Assembly: GCF_014640675.1 (NCBI RefSeq)
Contig: NZ_BMHK01000012.1
Location: 63,619-127,618 of the forward strand
DNA from: Novosphingobium endophyticum
Lineage (GTDB): Bacteria; Pseudomonadota; Alphaproteobacteria; Sphingomonadales; Sphingomonadaceae
Direction of reading: 5' to 3'
Length of the DNA: 64,000 nt
Shown here: one piece after another, positions 36,479 through 47,156 of the stretch
Layout of the letters: each line of letters begins with the position of its first letter
How positions within the stretch are numbered: position 1 is the stretch's first letter
Made by a program: the position numbers and the translations under genes
The notes under the pieces: generated by a model
What the model saw: the letters and a program-made list of their open reading frames with translations, nothing else
What the model was told of the DNA's origin: nothing
Database searches by the model: none

Positions 36479-38023
36479 TCACGGTGCGGGGGCGGAAGCA
36501 AACAGCGGGTCGCTTTCCGCCCAGGCGCCGGCCTTTCGGAGAAACTCCTCCTGGCCAGGCAGGATTTCGGCTGCCGTGGCATAGTCCTGCCGCATCTGCG
36601 CCAGCGCCTGCGCCACTTTCGTTTCATCGAGCGAATCCGCCAGCGTGTCATAGCCGCGCGGCAGCATGTTCTGCCCGAGCATGACCGCAACCCAGCTTGG
36701 CGTGTTGAAGAGCTCGGCATTCTCGCGGAAGATGCGCCCGCGAGTCATGAACAGTTCGATGCGCTTCGCCAGCGTTTCGGGGATATCCATGGCCCCCATC
36801 GCGCGCCAGAATTCGGTGTCGGTGCGCTGCGTTGCCTTGTAGTGCAGGATGATGAAATCGCGCACGTCTTCGTAGGCTTCGCGCATGCCCCGGTTATATT
36901 CGTCGCGTTCGAGCGGGTTGAAACTGCGGTCCGGGAACAGTGCGAAAAGGCGGGCGATGCCGTTCTGGACGAGATGGATACTGGTTGATTTCAGCGGTTC
37001 CAGAAAACCAGAGGCCAGACCGGGCGCCACGACGTTGAAATTCCAAGCCTGCTTGCGCCGCCCGGTGGTGAAACGAAGCAGGCGCGGTTCGGAAAGGGGC
37101 TCGCTTTCAAGATTGTCGAGCAGCACTTGCCGGGCCGCGTCGGCATCGGTGTAGCGGCTGGCGAAAACGTGGCCATTGCCGGTGCGGTGCTGCAGCGGGA
37201 TGCGCCACTGCCAGCCCGCTCCGTGCGCGGTGGAACGGGTGTACGGCTCAGGGGACGCGACATTGGCGGTAGGGACGGCCCATGCGCCATCCATCGGCAG
37301 CCAGTGGCTCCAGTCTTCATAGCCGGTCTGCAGGGTCCTTTCGATCAGCAATCCTCCGAAGCCGGAGCAATCGATGAACAGTTCGCCTTCAATGCGCATG
37401 CCGCCTTCGAGTTCGACGGATCCGACGAAGCCGTCTTCACCGCGCCGGTGCACATGCACGATCCGCCCTTCCTGCCGCCGCACGCCGTGGTTCTCGGCAT
37501 AGGCGCGCAAGTAGCGTGCATAGAGCGACGCATCGAAATGAAAGGCATAGCGCAGGCTGCGCAGGGCAGGGCGGGCCGATGGCGAGGGGCGTGCGAAACG
37601 GCCTTGCAAGGCGGCCGTTGCCGCCATCGAGTAAGCGGAGATCGGCCCGGAGGCGGCACCGCGCGCAAGCTCGCGGAGCCAGAGCTGATGGAAACTGATG
37701 CCCTGAAGATCAGTGCCGAACTCGCCAAAAGGGTGGAAGTAGTGATCGCCTTGCCGCCCCCAGTTCACGAATTCGATTCCCAGCTTGAAGGTCCCCTGTG
37801 TGGCGCGCAGGAACTCGTTCTCGCCAAGCCCAAGCATCGCGTTGAAATTCAAAATCGGGGGAATCGTCGCTTCACCGACACCGACCGTGCCGATCTGTTC
37901 CGATTCGACCAGGACGATCGATCGCTCTCCATTGTTGAGGAATCGGGAGAACGCGGCCGCCGCCATCCATCCCGCAGTGCCGCCGCCAACGATTACGATG
38001 CGCTTTAACTCCTTGATTCTCAA
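36479..38023 (-). CDS. Tryptophan-halogenase-family flavoprotein
   Basis: About 514 aa. It has the FAD motif IVIVGGGTAGWMAAA, the halogenase signature GWQWRIPL and the active-site Lys in GTFKLGIEFVNW. The region FLEPLKSTSIHLVQ contains the Glu that positions substrate in tryptophan halogenases. In sphingomonads and Caulobacter such genes often flank TonB receptors, and their substrate is not known. The TTG at 38023 has AGGGGG 8 nt upstream; a GTG at 38056 is the outer alternative. It is divergent from the large TonB receptor and probably shares its control region. Confidence 0.88.
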   Translation of the reverse strand: MRIKELKRIVIVGGGTAGWMAAAAFSRFLNNGERSIVLVESEQIGTVGVGEATIPPILNFNAMLGLGENEFLRATQGTFKLGIEFVNWGRQGDHYFHPFGEFGTDLQGISFHQLWLRELARGAASGPISAYSMAATAALQGRFARPSPSARPALRSLRYAFHFDASLYARYLRAYAENHGVRRQEGRIVHVHRRGEDGFVGSVELEGGMRIEGELFIDCSGFGGLLIERTLQTGYEDWSHWLPMDGAWAVPTANVASPEPYTRSTAHGAGWQWRIPLQHRTGNGHVFASRYTDADAARQVLLDNLESEPLSEPRLLRFTTGRRKQAWNFNVVAPGLASGFLEPLKSTSIHLVQNGIARLFALFPDRSFNPLERDEYNRGMREAYEDVRDFIILHYKATQRTDTEFWRAMGAMDIPETLAKRIELFMTRGRIFRENAELFNTPSWVAVMLGQNMLPRGYDTLADSLDETKVAQALAQMRQDYATAAEILPGQEEFLRKAGAWAESDPLFASAPAP

Positions 38024-38185
38024 AAGGCCCGTCCCCCTGTAGCGATCCTGCAACACTTGTTCTTACGATGCTTTTTGCCGCGGGAATGCGGTCTTGCCAA
38101 TCGCGCGGCATTCAATTAACAAAAAATAGTTTCGTTAATGTCGCGACCTCGAGCGGTGAGGCGCATTTTGAAAAAGGGGGAGTTT

Positions 38186-41100
38186 GTGGGGGCTCAGGGG
38201 CTTTGCGCTGATTCGCGTGCCATCGTTTCGCGTCGTGGCCTTAGGACAGGCGTGTCCACTTTTGCAGTCTGTGCGTTGATGACCGCCGGTCCCGCCTGGG
38301 CGCAGGATGCCGCCAGCGACGCGGGCGCCGGTGCTGATACGGCATCGGTGGAAGCGGTCGACGCGATCGTCGTGACCGGCATTCGCGCAAGCCTGGCGAA
38401 TGCCCAGGCGATCAAGAAGAATTCGGATACCGTGGTCGACGCTATTACCGCGTCGGATATCGGCGCTCTGCCCGATCGCTCCGTGACCGAGGCGCTGCAG
38501 CGCGTTCCGGGCGTCTCGATCAATCGCTTTGCCAGTGCGGGCGATCCCGACCATTTCTCGGTCGAAGGTTCGGGCGTCGTGGTTCGCGGGTTGAACTTCG
38601 TTCGCTCGGAATTCAACGGCCGCGATGCCTTTGCCGCCGGCGGCTATGGCCAGGGGATCGGCTTTGCCGACGTGCCTGCGGAACTGCTGGGCTCGGTTGA
38701 AGTCTACAAGAACGCTACTGCCGACATGATTGAAGGCGGCCTGGCGGGGACGGTCAACCTCAATACCCGCAAGCCCTTCGATAACAAGGGCTTCCACATG
38801 GGTATGGATATGCAGGCCAACTATGGCGACATGGCAAAGAAGTGGACGCCGACCGGTTCGATCCTGATCAGCGACACCTGGGAAACCGGCGCCGGCACCT
38901 TCGGCCTGCTCGCCGACGTTTCCTATTCGCGCATCCGCAGCCGTGCGGATGGTCTGCAGGTCACCAACTACCAGACCCGCGATGGCTCTTATACGCTGTC
39001 CGGTAATGGCAGCATCGTGTGTCGCAATCCGCTGCCCTCGGATTCGGATGACTTCGGCACACCATCGCCGGTCGCTTACGGTACGGGCGGCTTTGCGGCG
39101 AAACCGGGCGATGCATGCTATGAGGCTGCTGCTGCCGGCGCCGATGGCAATGCTGACTTCGCGAGCACGCGCTACGCGCCGCTTGGTGGGCAGTTTCGCA
39201 GGCAGAATTTCGACCGCAAGCGCGACGGTGTGGCATTGGCGGGGCAGTTCGAGACGGCTGATCGTGCGGCCGTATTCACCGCGCAGTACCTGCGTTCGCA
39301 TTCGACGAATGCCTGGAAAGAGCACACGTTCGAATCCGGCTCTGACCTCTCTGAATACAATACCTATCCGGTTGGTTGTCAAACGAACCTCTCCGGTGCC
39401 GGCACTTCGACCCAGGCGAATTGCCCGGTCGGCGGCTTCACAAATTACACCTACGATGATGGGGGGCTATTCCAGAGCGGGTATATCACCAATCCCGGGG
39501 GGGCTTGGCGCGGCAGTCCGTTTGATTCGATTTGGGTGCCTTTGGGGGGAATGCAGCAGAACGTTGCAAGCCGGCAGGTCTTCGAAGAGGTCACCAATCA
39601 GGACTTCGGCCTGAACGGAAAGATCGACTTTGACGATCATTGGCACCTCGATCTGGATTTCGACTATACGAAGTCGGTCAGGAACAACACGGACATCAGC
39701 CTGATCGGCGGCCACTTCGCGGATGAAGAGCTTGACCTGACGGGAAGCCTGCCGGTCATTACGCCGCACAAGCCGAACGCGCTGTTCTATGATTGGGCTC
39801 AGCCGCTCAATCTCAATCCTGAACTGGCCGCGATGAGCGATGCCGAATACTTCCAGAGCCCGAATACGCAGTTCTGGCGCGCGGTGATGGACCATCACGA
39901 GCATTCGACCGGCAGCGAATACGCGGCTCGCGCGGATCTGAGCTACCAGTTTGACGAAGGCTCCTTCCTCAAAGAGATGAAGGTCGGTGCCCGTTACGCG
40001 GATCGCAGCCAGGTTGTCCGCTATGCCAGCTACAACTGGGGCATGCTGAGCGAGACCTGGTCTGGCGCCCATCCCATCTCGGTGGCAACGGTTGGCGGCG
40101 ATTCCGTATCCTTCGACAGCTTTCCGAATTTCTTCCGCGGCCAGACTTCGGGACCGGCCGGCGGGTGGTACTACAACGGAGACATGATTTCCGACTATTC
40201 GGGTCTCGTCGATTTCGCCTCCAGGGTCCAGGCGGAGTCGCGAGCGGTAGGGGGCCAGCCTACGTGGACGTCGTCTTACGCGCGCCCGGGTGTCAACGCC
40301 GACGGGTTCCTGCCGTCCGAGATTCAGCCGGTAACCCAGCGCGACTTCAACGCCTACGTCATGACCCGTTTCGGATCCGATATCGGCACCGTGCGCATGT
40401 CGGGCAACATCGGTGTGCGTTATGTCCATACCAACGTGGTGTCGGACGGAAGCGTCAACGTTCCCACCGCGCAAGCACTGAACCTGGCGACGATCGAGGA
40501 AGACCAGCAGGTCTTGACTTCTTACTCGGATCGTTGCGGGCTTGAGGAAGTGAGAAGGCCGGATGGAAGCATTGTTCTGGTGAGGCAGGGCGGCGTCTGC
40601 ACTCTTGATGAGGCAGCGTACAATGCCTTGCAGACGTGGGCCGGCACTGGTTCAGACCGCTTCGATCGTGCAAGAAATTCATATAGTTATCTGTTGCCGA
40701 GCCTGAACCTGAAGTTCGGGCTTACGAACGACCTGATCATACGCTTTGCGGCATCGAAGGTTCTGACCCGGCCGCAGAATGACTACATTCGCAACTTCCT
40801 GACAATTGGCCTTGCAGAGTCGGCGCTCTCGGCGACGGCAGGCAATCCCTATCTGAAGCCAGCCACTGCCTGGCAGTTCGACCTTACCGCCGAATGGTAT
40901 TTCGCGCGCGTCGGTTCGCTGACATTTGACGTGTTCTACAAGGACGTGAAGAACTTCTTCTACCAGAACGTCCGGCGGGTTGACATCGAAAGCAACGGCG
41001 TAACGCAATCCGTCATCGTACGGGGGCCTGAAAACTATTCGGGTCACGGCAAGATCAAGGGGTTCGAAGTTGCCTATCAGCACACGTTCGATTTCCTGCC

Positions 41101-41569
41101 GGGGCTGCTCAGTGGCTTTGGCGTCAATGCCAACTACACCTACATTTCCAGCAAGGGGTTGCCCAACTCATTCCTCAACGGTTCCGGACTCGCTCAGGAA
41201 TCGACGGTTCCGCCCGGCAATTTGCCGCTGGAGCAGCTTTCCAAGCACAATATCAACGTGGCCGCGTTCTATGAGAAGGGACCGATCTCGCTTCGGGCGG
41301 CCTACAACTGGCGCTCGCGGTTCCTGTTGACCGCGTCGGACGTGGTCTTCCCGCACTTCGCGATCTTCAACGAGCCGACCGGACAGCTTGATGCCTCGGC
41401 TTTCGTGAACATCACGAAGCAGATCAAGATCGGCGTTCAGGGCGTGAACCTGCTCAATGAAGTGACCAGGACGAGTCAGGCCTATACCGGCGATCCGGGC
41501 AAGTTGGCTCCGCGTTCCTACTTCATGAACGACCGCAGGTTCTCGTTCATTCTGCGCGGCAATTTCTGA
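38186..41569 (+). CDS. Large TonB-dependent receptor of the polysaccharide locus
   Basis: The ~1127-aa outer-membrane receptor has a signal sequence (VSTFAVCALMTAGPAWAQ), the TonB-box-like VDAIVVTGIRASLANAQ and a plug (IGALPDRSVTEALQRVPGV, GLAGTVNLNTRKP). The barrel ends in Phe (FILRGNF). The length and plug type match sphingomonad/Caulobacter receptors for carbohydrates rather than siderophores. A GTG at 38186 directly follows AAGGGGGAG; an ATG at 38138 lacks a clear ribosome site. It likely imports xyloglucan- or mannan-derived oligosaccharides. Confidence 0.9.
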   Translation: MGAQGLCADSRAIVSRRGLRTGVSTFAVCALMTAGPAWAQDAASDAGAGADTASVEAVDAIVVTGIRASLANAQAIKKNSDTVVDAITASDIGALPDRSVTEALQRVPGVSINRFASAGDPDHFSVEGSGVVVRGLNFVRSEFNGRDAFAAGGYGQGIGFADVPAELLGSVEVYKNATADMIEGGLAGTVNLNTRKPFDNKGFHMGMDMQANYGDMAKKWTPTGSILISDTWETGAGTFGLLADVSYSRIRSRADGLQVTNYQTRDGSYTLSGNGSIVCRNPLPSDSDDFGTPSPVAYGTGGFAAKPGDACYEAAAAGADGNADFASTRYAPLGGQFRRQNFDRKRDGVALAGQFETADRAAVFTAQYLRSHSTNAWKEHTFESGSDLSEYNTYPVGCQTNLSGAGTSTQANCPVGGFTNYTYDDGGLFQSGYITNPGGAWRGSPFDSIWVPLGGMQQNVASRQVFEEVTNQDFGLNGKIDFDDHWHLDLDFDYTKSVRNNTDISLIGGHFADEELDLTGSLPVITPHKPNALFYDWAQPLNLNPELAAMSDAEYFQSPNTQFWRAVMDHHEHSTGSEYAARADLSYQFDEGSFLKEMKVGARYADRSQVVRYASYNWGMLSETWSGAHPISVATVGGDSVSFDSFPNFFRGQTSGPAGGWYYNGDMISDYSGLVDFASRVQAESRAVGGQPTWTSSYARPGVNADGFLPSEIQPVTQRDFNAYVMTRFGSDIGTVRMSGNIGVRYVHTNVVSDGSVNVPTAQALNLATIEEDQQVLTSYSDRCGLEEVRRPDGSIVLVRQGGVCTLDEAAYNALQTWAGTGSDRFDRARNSYSYLLPSLNLKFGLTNDLIIRFAASKVLTRPQNDYIRNFLTIGLAESALSATAGNPYLKPATAWQFDLTAEWYFARVGSLTFDVFYKDVKNFFYQNVRRVDIESNGVTQSVIVRGPENYSGHGKIKGFEVAYQHTFDFLPGLLSGFGVNANYTYISSKGLPNSFLNGSGLAQESTVPPGNLPLEQLSKHNINVAAFYEKGPISLRAAYNWRSRFLLTASDVVFPHFAIFNEPTGQLDASAFVNITKQIKIGVQGVNLLNEVTRTSQAYTGDPGKLAPRSYFMNDRRFSFILRGNF

Positions 41570-41729
41570 TCGCGCGGACATCACGTTCGGCAAGATCGGG
41601 GCGCCGTTTCCATTGTCGGAGACGGTGCCCTGGCCCTTGTCAGGCCGGGGGAAATGCAAGGGGCGAAATTTCACCTTGCCCCACAAACACCGTGGGTCAC
41701 GACGCCCGGATCCACGCAAGGAGCAAACT

Positions 41730-42692
41730 GTGCCAGGCCCCCTTCGGATTGACGATGTGAACGGTGAGCTTCTTGGCGGCATCGAGGCTGGCGGCACGAA
41801 AATCGTCTGTGCTGTCGCCGATGCCCGAGGAGTGATCCTGGAGCATGTTCGCATTCCCACCGGCGACGATGCCGAAGCCACCATGATGGCGGTCATATCC
41901 TTCTTTCACGAAGCGCAGCGGCGTCGGGGGCGGTTGAGTGCGCTTGGCGTAGGCAGTTTCGGGCCGCTTTCACTCAACCCTGTGGCGGTCGATTTCGGTA
42001 CGATCACAGCGACGAGCAAGCCCGGTTGGAGCGGGATGGACCTGTTGACTCCACTGCGCCAGTCGCTGGGTGTCCCGCTGGCGCTGGATACCGATGTCAA
42101 CTGTGCAGCGATTGCTGAGATGCTGTTCGGCGCGGGCCGAGGGCTGGACAGTCTGTGCTACGTTACGATCGGTACCGGCGTCGGCGTCGGCGCGATCGTC
42201 AACGGTGTGCCCTTCGGCGGAAACAACCACCTGGAAGCCGGACACATGCTTTTACGCCGGGCGCGCTTGGACGTGGACTTTGCGGGCATTTGCCCGTTCC
42301 ATGGCGATTGCGCCGAGGGCCTCGCCTCCGGCCACGCGATGCATGCGCGCTGGGGAAGGCCGGCCGAGGAACTGCCGGCGGATCACCCGGGGTGGGAAAT
42401 CGAGGCTGAATATGTCGCCACGATATGCGCGAACCTGACATATTCGTTGCGGCCCGAGCGGATCGTCCTGGGCGGCGGGGTGATGGAATATCCCGGCATC
42501 GTTGAACGTGTGGCCCAGCGCTATCCCCAGGTCATCGCCGGTTATGACCGCGAAGCCTCGATGCGCGACGCGCGGAACTACATCACCCGGCCCGGCATGG
42601 GGAGCAGGGCGGGCATCTATGGCGCGCTTGTGAGTGCCCATCGCGCGGCACATGGGGCTTGGCCTACCGATTGGGTGATAAGTCGCGATTGA
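41730..42692 (+). CDS. ROK-family sugar kinase (fructokinase-like)
   Basis: The 320-aa protein has the ROK ATP-binding start GGIEAGGTKIVCAVAD, the catalytic Asp in LDTDVNCAA, and YVTIGTGVGVG. The zinc motif starts with His in EAGHMLL and runs through CPFHGDCAEGLASG, as in fructokinases of this class. It probably phosphorylates fructose or another hexose released from imported glycans. The GTG at 41730 has AAGGAG at 6 nt spacing. Confidence 0.9.
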   Translation: MPGPLRIDDVNGELLGGIEAGGTKIVCAVADARGVILEHVRIPTGDDAEATMMAVISFFHEAQRRRGRLSALGVGSFGPLSLNPVAVDFGTITATSKPGWSGMDLLTPLRQSLGVPLALDTDVNCAAIAEMLFGAGRGLDSLCYVTIGTGVGVGAIVNGVPFGGNNHLEAGHMLLRRARLDVDFAGICPFHGDCAEGLASGHAMHARWGRPAEELPADHPGWEIEAEYVATICANLTYSLRPERIVLGGGVMEYPGIVERVAQRYPQVIAGYDREASMRDARNYITRPGMGSRAGIYGALVSAHRAAHGAWPTDWVISRD

Positions 42693-42829
42693 AGCGGACA
42701 TTGCGGTCACGCAAAACGGAGCATGAATACACAAGGGTCGCGCCTGACGTCTGTGCACCAACGGGTGATCGCGATTAAAGGCGGGCAAAACGAGCGGTGG
42801 TCAAAGGACGCCATGCAGGAGCAGGAACT

Positions 42830-45106
42830 GTGCGGGGTAGCAATTTCCCTTGGAGAACGCAGCGGATTCTGGGGGCAGGAGCCGGGCTGTTGTTCGCCTT
42901 GGGCCTCGCATCTCCGGTGTCGCAGGCCGCTCTGGCCCAAGCCGCGGGCCAGGCTTCCGGATATGTCTGGCACAACGCCGTGATTGGCGGAGGTGGCTAC
43001 GTGCCCGGCATTGTCATGAGCCAGGCCGAGCGCGGCCTTGCCTATGTCCGGACCGATATCGGCGGCGCCTATCGCTGGGACGTGCGGGCAGGGCGCTGGA
43101 TCCCGCTGCAGGATGGCAATGCCGTGTCCAGCTATATGGGCGTGGAAAGCATCGCGGCCGATCCGCATGATCCGGACGTCGTCTATCTCGCGACCGGCAT
43201 CTCGTCGGATCAACCGGCCGCGATCTGGCGTTCCGCAGATCGCGGCGCCCATTGGCGCGTCGTGCCGGTGCCTTTCGCGATGGGCGGGAACGAGCCTGGG
43301 CGCGGGCTGGGCGAGCGGCTCGCCATTGATCCCAACCGGACCTCCACACTGTTCTTCGGATCGCGCCACGACGGCCTGTGGCGCAGCGACGATTCGGGGG
43401 CGAACTGGCGAAAGGTTTCCCGTTTTCCCGTGCAGGGCCTGGGCCGGCCGGGGAGGGGCGAGACCCACGGAGGCATCGCTTTCGTTTTGCCCGATCCGGC
43501 CAGCGGCAGTCCCGGCAAGGGAGCGCGGCGGATCTGGGCCGGGCTTGCCGATCCGGGGGCAACGCATCTGTTTCTGTCGGAGGATGGCGGCGAAACCTGG
43601 CGCGGCGTGGCGGGCGCGCCATCGGGGCTGCTGGCGGTCAGGGGAGCGATTGACGCGGCAGGAACGCTGTACGTTGCTTATGCCGATGCGATCGGGCCCA
43701 ACGGCATTTCGGCCGGGGCGCTCTGGCGCTTAGACAACCGCGCCGCGGGGCGCGACATCACGCCGCAAGGTTTGGGCAGTGGCGGCGTCATGGGGCTTTC
43801 GGTTGTGCCCGACCGGTCGGGCACGGTGGCGGTTGGCACGATCGATCGCTGGCGTCCGGGCGATACCGTGTGGTTTTCACGCGATGGCGGGGCGCACTGG
43901 GACGATCTGGACAAGCACAGCCGGCGGGATGTCAGCGCCACACCATTCCTCGCGGTTCCGGGCAATGAGGCCGACTTTGGCCACTGGATTAGCGCGCTGG
44001 CCTTCGATCCCTTCGATCCCGGCGTGCTGACCTATGCGACCGGTGCGACAATCTACCGCACCGATACCCTGGCATCGTCGGGCACGATTTCGTGGCGGCC
44101 CTGGACACAGGGGATAGAGGAGACGGTGGTCATCTCGCTCGCCAGTCCTACGGCGGGAGTGCCGGTGATTACCGGGCTGGGCGATATCTCGGGCTTCGTG
44201 CATGCCGAACTCGATCGTTCGCCGCAGCCGACGTTCTTCAATCCTGCGCTGGCCAACACCAACACGCTCGATTTCGCGGGGCAGCGGCCGGAAGTGCTGG
44301 TTCGCAGTGGCAGCCGTCTGCTGCATGGCGAGAATGCGACGATTGGCCTCTCGGTTGACGGCGGGCGGACGTGGCGGCCCCTCCGCGTTCCGGCGATCCG
44401 CACCCCCGATCAGGCAGTCGGACGACGCTATGATCTTGAAGGCGAAGCGGCGGCCGTCGTAGGCGCGGATGGCGAGACGGTAATCGCCTGCATTCCGGTT
44501 CCGCTGATTGCCCGCGACGGCGGCAAGACCTGGGCGCAGGCGCAGGGGCTCGACCTCGGAGCGCGTCCGGTGGCGGACAAGGTCGATCCCGAGCGTTTCT
44601 ACTCCGTGGATTTCGAGGGCAATCGCATCCTGGCTTCCCGCGACGGCGCACGCACCTTTGCACCGGTTGCCGGCAAAGGGCTTCCGGACGGACTGGGCGG
44701 CGGAAGCATCTGGTGGCGCGAACAGCCCTACAAGCTCGTGGCTTCCAGTGTGGCGGCAGGGCACTTGTGGTTCCAGGTGGGCGAGACGCTCTATCACTCC
44801 ACCGATGGCGGGGAGAGCTGGGCGCCGTCCGGCGGCGGACTGAAGGTCGAACTGTTCGGGCTTGGCCGCCCCGCACCGGGTCGCGATGTGGCGGCGGTGT
44901 ACGCCACGGGCGAGCTTGACGGAGTCAGGGCGATCTGGCGATCACTCGACGGCGGCAGGAACTGGACGAGAATCAACAGCGACGATCAGCAGTGGGGCCT
45001 GCGTTTCCGCGTGATTTCCGGCGATCCCAAGCGGTTCGGCCGGGTCTATCTCGGCACCGACGGACGCGGGCTGCTCTACGGCGACCCGGTGATGGCGGGG
45101 CAATGA
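42830..45106 (+). CDS. GH74-family xyloglucanase
   Basis: The 758-aa secreted protein has a signal peptide (LGAGAGLLFALGLASPVSQAA) and two seven-bladed propeller halves with many Asp-box-like repeats (SADRGAHW, SDDSGANW, SEDGGETW). The family's likely catalytic residues can be placed: Asp in YVRTDIGGAYRWD as base and Asp in GLGDISGFVH as acid. GH74 enzymes cut the glucan backbone of xyloglucan. A GTG at 42830 with AGGAG 8 nt upstream is the preferred start; 42797 is another GTG. It precedes the acetylesterase gene. Confidence 0.9.
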   Translation: MRGSNFPWRTQRILGAGAGLLFALGLASPVSQAALAQAAGQASGYVWHNAVIGGGGYVPGIVMSQAERGLAYVRTDIGGAYRWDVRAGRWIPLQDGNAVSSYMGVESIAADPHDPDVVYLATGISSDQPAAIWRSADRGAHWRVVPVPFAMGGNEPGRGLGERLAIDPNRTSTLFFGSRHDGLWRSDDSGANWRKVSRFPVQGLGRPGRGETHGGIAFVLPDPASGSPGKGARRIWAGLADPGATHLFLSEDGGETWRGVAGAPSGLLAVRGAIDAAGTLYVAYADAIGPNGISAGALWRLDNRAAGRDITPQGLGSGGVMGLSVVPDRSGTVAVGTIDRWRPGDTVWFSRDGGAHWDDLDKHSRRDVSATPFLAVPGNEADFGHWISALAFDPFDPGVLTYATGATIYRTDTLASSGTISWRPWTQGIEETVVISLASPTAGVPVITGLGDISGFVHAELDRSPQPTFFNPALANTNTLDFAGQRPEVLVRSGSRLLHGENATIGLSVDGGRTWRPLRVPAIRTPDQAVGRRYDLEGEAAAVVGADGETVIACIPVPLIARDGGKTWAQAQGLDLGARPVADKVDPERFYSVDFEGNRILASRDGARTFAPVAGKGLPDGLGGGSIWWREQPYKLVASSVAAGHLWFQVGETLYHSTDGGESWAPSGGGLKVELFGLGRPAPGRDVAAVYATGELDGVRAIWRSLDGGRNWTRINSDDQQWGLRFRVISGDPKRFGRVYLGTDGRGLLYGDPVMAGQ

Positions 45107-45147
45107 GAACGAGGGTGCGTTTTTATGGGACGCAGAAAGGAAATGCG

Positions 45148-47064
45148 ATGCACGCCAGACTGGTAAAGGCCGTGCTGGTGGGCCTGTCCACAAGTTGTGC
45201 CGTGCCCGCACTGGCAGCGCCTTCGCTTGGCCCCATCTGGGGCGATCGTGCGGTGATCCAGCGCGACCGCCGGATCGTGATCGAAGGCAAGGCCGACGCG
45301 GGCGAGAACGTCACTGTGACGCTGGATGATGTCAGCGCGGCGGCAAAGGCGGACAAGGCAGGCCGTTTCTCCGTGCGGTTCCCCGCGCGCGAGGCCAGCG
45401 ACCGGCCCCTTACGCTCACGGTTTCGGGCAAGGTCGGCGAGGCGGCCCGCTTCGAAAGGCTGGTGGTGGGCGATGTCTACCTGTGTTCAGGCCAGTCGAA
45501 CATGGAGCATGCGGTGCGTAATGGGCTCGACGCCTGGAACCAGATTCATGCCGCGTACGATGATGGCCTGCGGATGGTGACCATTCCCAAGGCCGTCAGC
45601 GACCGCCCGCTCGATCACTTCGGGGGAGCGGTCGCCTGGCAGGCCACAACCCCGGAGACTTTGCCCCACTTTTCGGCCGTCTGCTATTACATGGCCAAGG
45701 ATCTGCGCCGCCGCCTGGGCATTCCGATCGGCACGATCCATGCGAGCTGGGGCGGATCGGCCAGCCGGCCCTGGCTGACGGCGGAGGGTGGCCGGGCCCT
45801 CTATGGCGACGCCGAAATGGCCCTGCTTCACCGCTTCGCCATCGACCCCGTCGGAGCCGTCGCGCAGTTCGCACCGCGCTGGGAAGACTGGTATCGCAAG
45901 GAAAGCGGGGGCAAGCGCCCCTGGGCCGATCCCGACGGCATCGACTGGCTTGCCGTTCCCAGGATGTCGCCATGGAATCATTGGGCGGGCACCCCGCTCG
46001 AGACCAATCCCGTCGGCACGGTCTGGCTGCGGCGCACGGTTGAGCTCACCGCAGCGGAAGCCAGAGGCGAGACCACGCTCTCGCTGGGCAAGGTCGATGA
46101 CCTGGACATGACCTGGGTCAACGGCCATCCGGTCGGCAACACTTATGGCCCGGATCAGGACCGGGACTACCGCATTCCCGCTGGCGTGTTGCAGCCGGGC
46201 AGGAACGAGGTGATCATCGCGGTATCGAGCGGCTGGGGCGACGGTGGCCTGGTTGGCGACATCGCACGCCTTGCGCTCACGGCAGGCAATGGCGACCGCG
46301 TGGCGCTGGAAAGCGGCTGGCGTTACAGCATCTCCCCGGTCAAGGCTTTTCCGCCGCGTTCGCCGTGGGACCGCCAGGCCGGCATCGGTGTGATGGCGAA
46401 TGCGATGATCGCACCGATCGGTCACTATGCGCTCAAGGGCGTGGCCTGGTATCAGGGCGAAAGCGATGTCGGCAGGCTGGGCTATGTGCAGCGGCTCAAG
46501 GCGCTGTTCGCGGGCTGGCGGCGGCAGTTCGGCGGGGATACCCGGATGCTGGTCGTGCAGCTCGCCAACTTCGGGGCGCCGCAGCCGGCGCCGACCGCTT
46601 CGGCAATGGCGGAACTGCGCGAGGCGCAGCGCGAGGCCGTGGCGGCGGACAGCAACGCCGCGCTGGTTACCGCCATCGACATCGGCGAGCGTACCGACAT
46701 CCACCCCGCCAACAAGCAGGAGGTCGGCCGCCGGCTTGCCGCCGCCGCCGTTGGCGAGCCCTTGCCACAACCCCGTTCCGCCGTGCGCGAAGACGGGGAG
46801 GTGCGTGTGACGTTCAGCGGCGTGCAGGGCACATTGGCGGCGTGGAGCGGGAATTCGCCGCTGGGCTTCGAACTCTGCGGCACAGAGCAATCGACCTGCC
46901 GCTTTGTTGCAGGAAAGGCAGAGGGCGACAGCGTGGTCCTGCCCGATGCGCAAGGCACGGCCACGCGCGTGCGCTACGCGTGGGCCAATAGTCCGGTGGT
47001 CAATCTGTACGATTCCCGTCCGCTCACGCCGCCGGCCTTCGAACTGCCGATCACGAGGAAGTAA
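45148..47064 (+). CDS. Sialate-O-acetylesterase-type (SASA) glycan acetylesterase
   Basis: The 638-aa secreted protein has a signal peptide (VKAVLVGLSTSCAVPALAA). The nucleophile motif is DVYLCSGQSNMEHA, and the Asp-His pair is DIHPANKQEVGRRL near the C-terminus. A galactose-binding-like insert (MTWVNGHPVGNTYG, NEVIIAVSSGW) lies in the middle, as in other family members. Acetyl removal from xyloglucan or mannan would help the GH74 and GH5 enzymes. The ATG at 45148 has AAGGA 6 nt upstream; an ATG at 45103 overlaps the GH74 stop. Confidence 0.9.
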   Translation: MHARLVKAVLVGLSTSCAVPALAAPSLGPIWGDRAVIQRDRRIVIEGKADAGENVTVTLDDVSAAAKADKAGRFSVRFPAREASDRPLTLTVSGKVGEAARFERLVVGDVYLCSGQSNMEHAVRNGLDAWNQIHAAYDDGLRMVTIPKAVSDRPLDHFGGAVAWQATTPETLPHFSAVCYYMAKDLRRRLGIPIGTIHASWGGSASRPWLTAEGGRALYGDAEMALLHRFAIDPVGAVAQFAPRWEDWYRKESGGKRPWADPDGIDWLAVPRMSPWNHWAGTPLETNPVGTVWLRRTVELTAAEARGETTLSLGKVDDLDMTWVNGHPVGNTYGPDQDRDYRIPAGVLQPGRNEVIIAVSSGWGDGGLVGDIARLALTAGNGDRVALESGWRYSISPVKAFPPRSPWDRQAGIGVMANAMIAPIGHYALKGVAWYQGESDVGRLGYVQRLKALFAGWRRQFGGDTRMLVVQLANFGAPQPAPTASAMAELREAQREAVAADSNAALVTAIDIGERTDIHPANKQEVGRRLAAAAVGEPLPQPRSAVREDGEVRVTFSGVQGTLAAWSGNSPLGFELCGTEQSTCRFVAGKAEGDSVVLPDAQGTATRVRYAWANSPVVNLYDSRPLTPPAFELPITRK

Positions 47065-47072
47065 AAAGGGAA

Positions 47073-47105
47073 CAGGGGCGCCCACCGTGAAAGTGGACGC
47101 CCCTG
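47073..47105. terminator. Hairpin between convergent genes (first)
   Basis: CAGGGGCG (47073-47080) pairs with CGCCCCTG (47098-47105), with a further CCAC/GTGG inner stem. It lies 9 nt after the acetylesterase stop and lacks a T-run. A transcript end is likely. Confidence 0.5.
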
Positions 47106-47156
47106 CCGCGACCCGACGGTAGTTCCGTTGGGCTCTGTTATCTTGCGGTTTTCCCG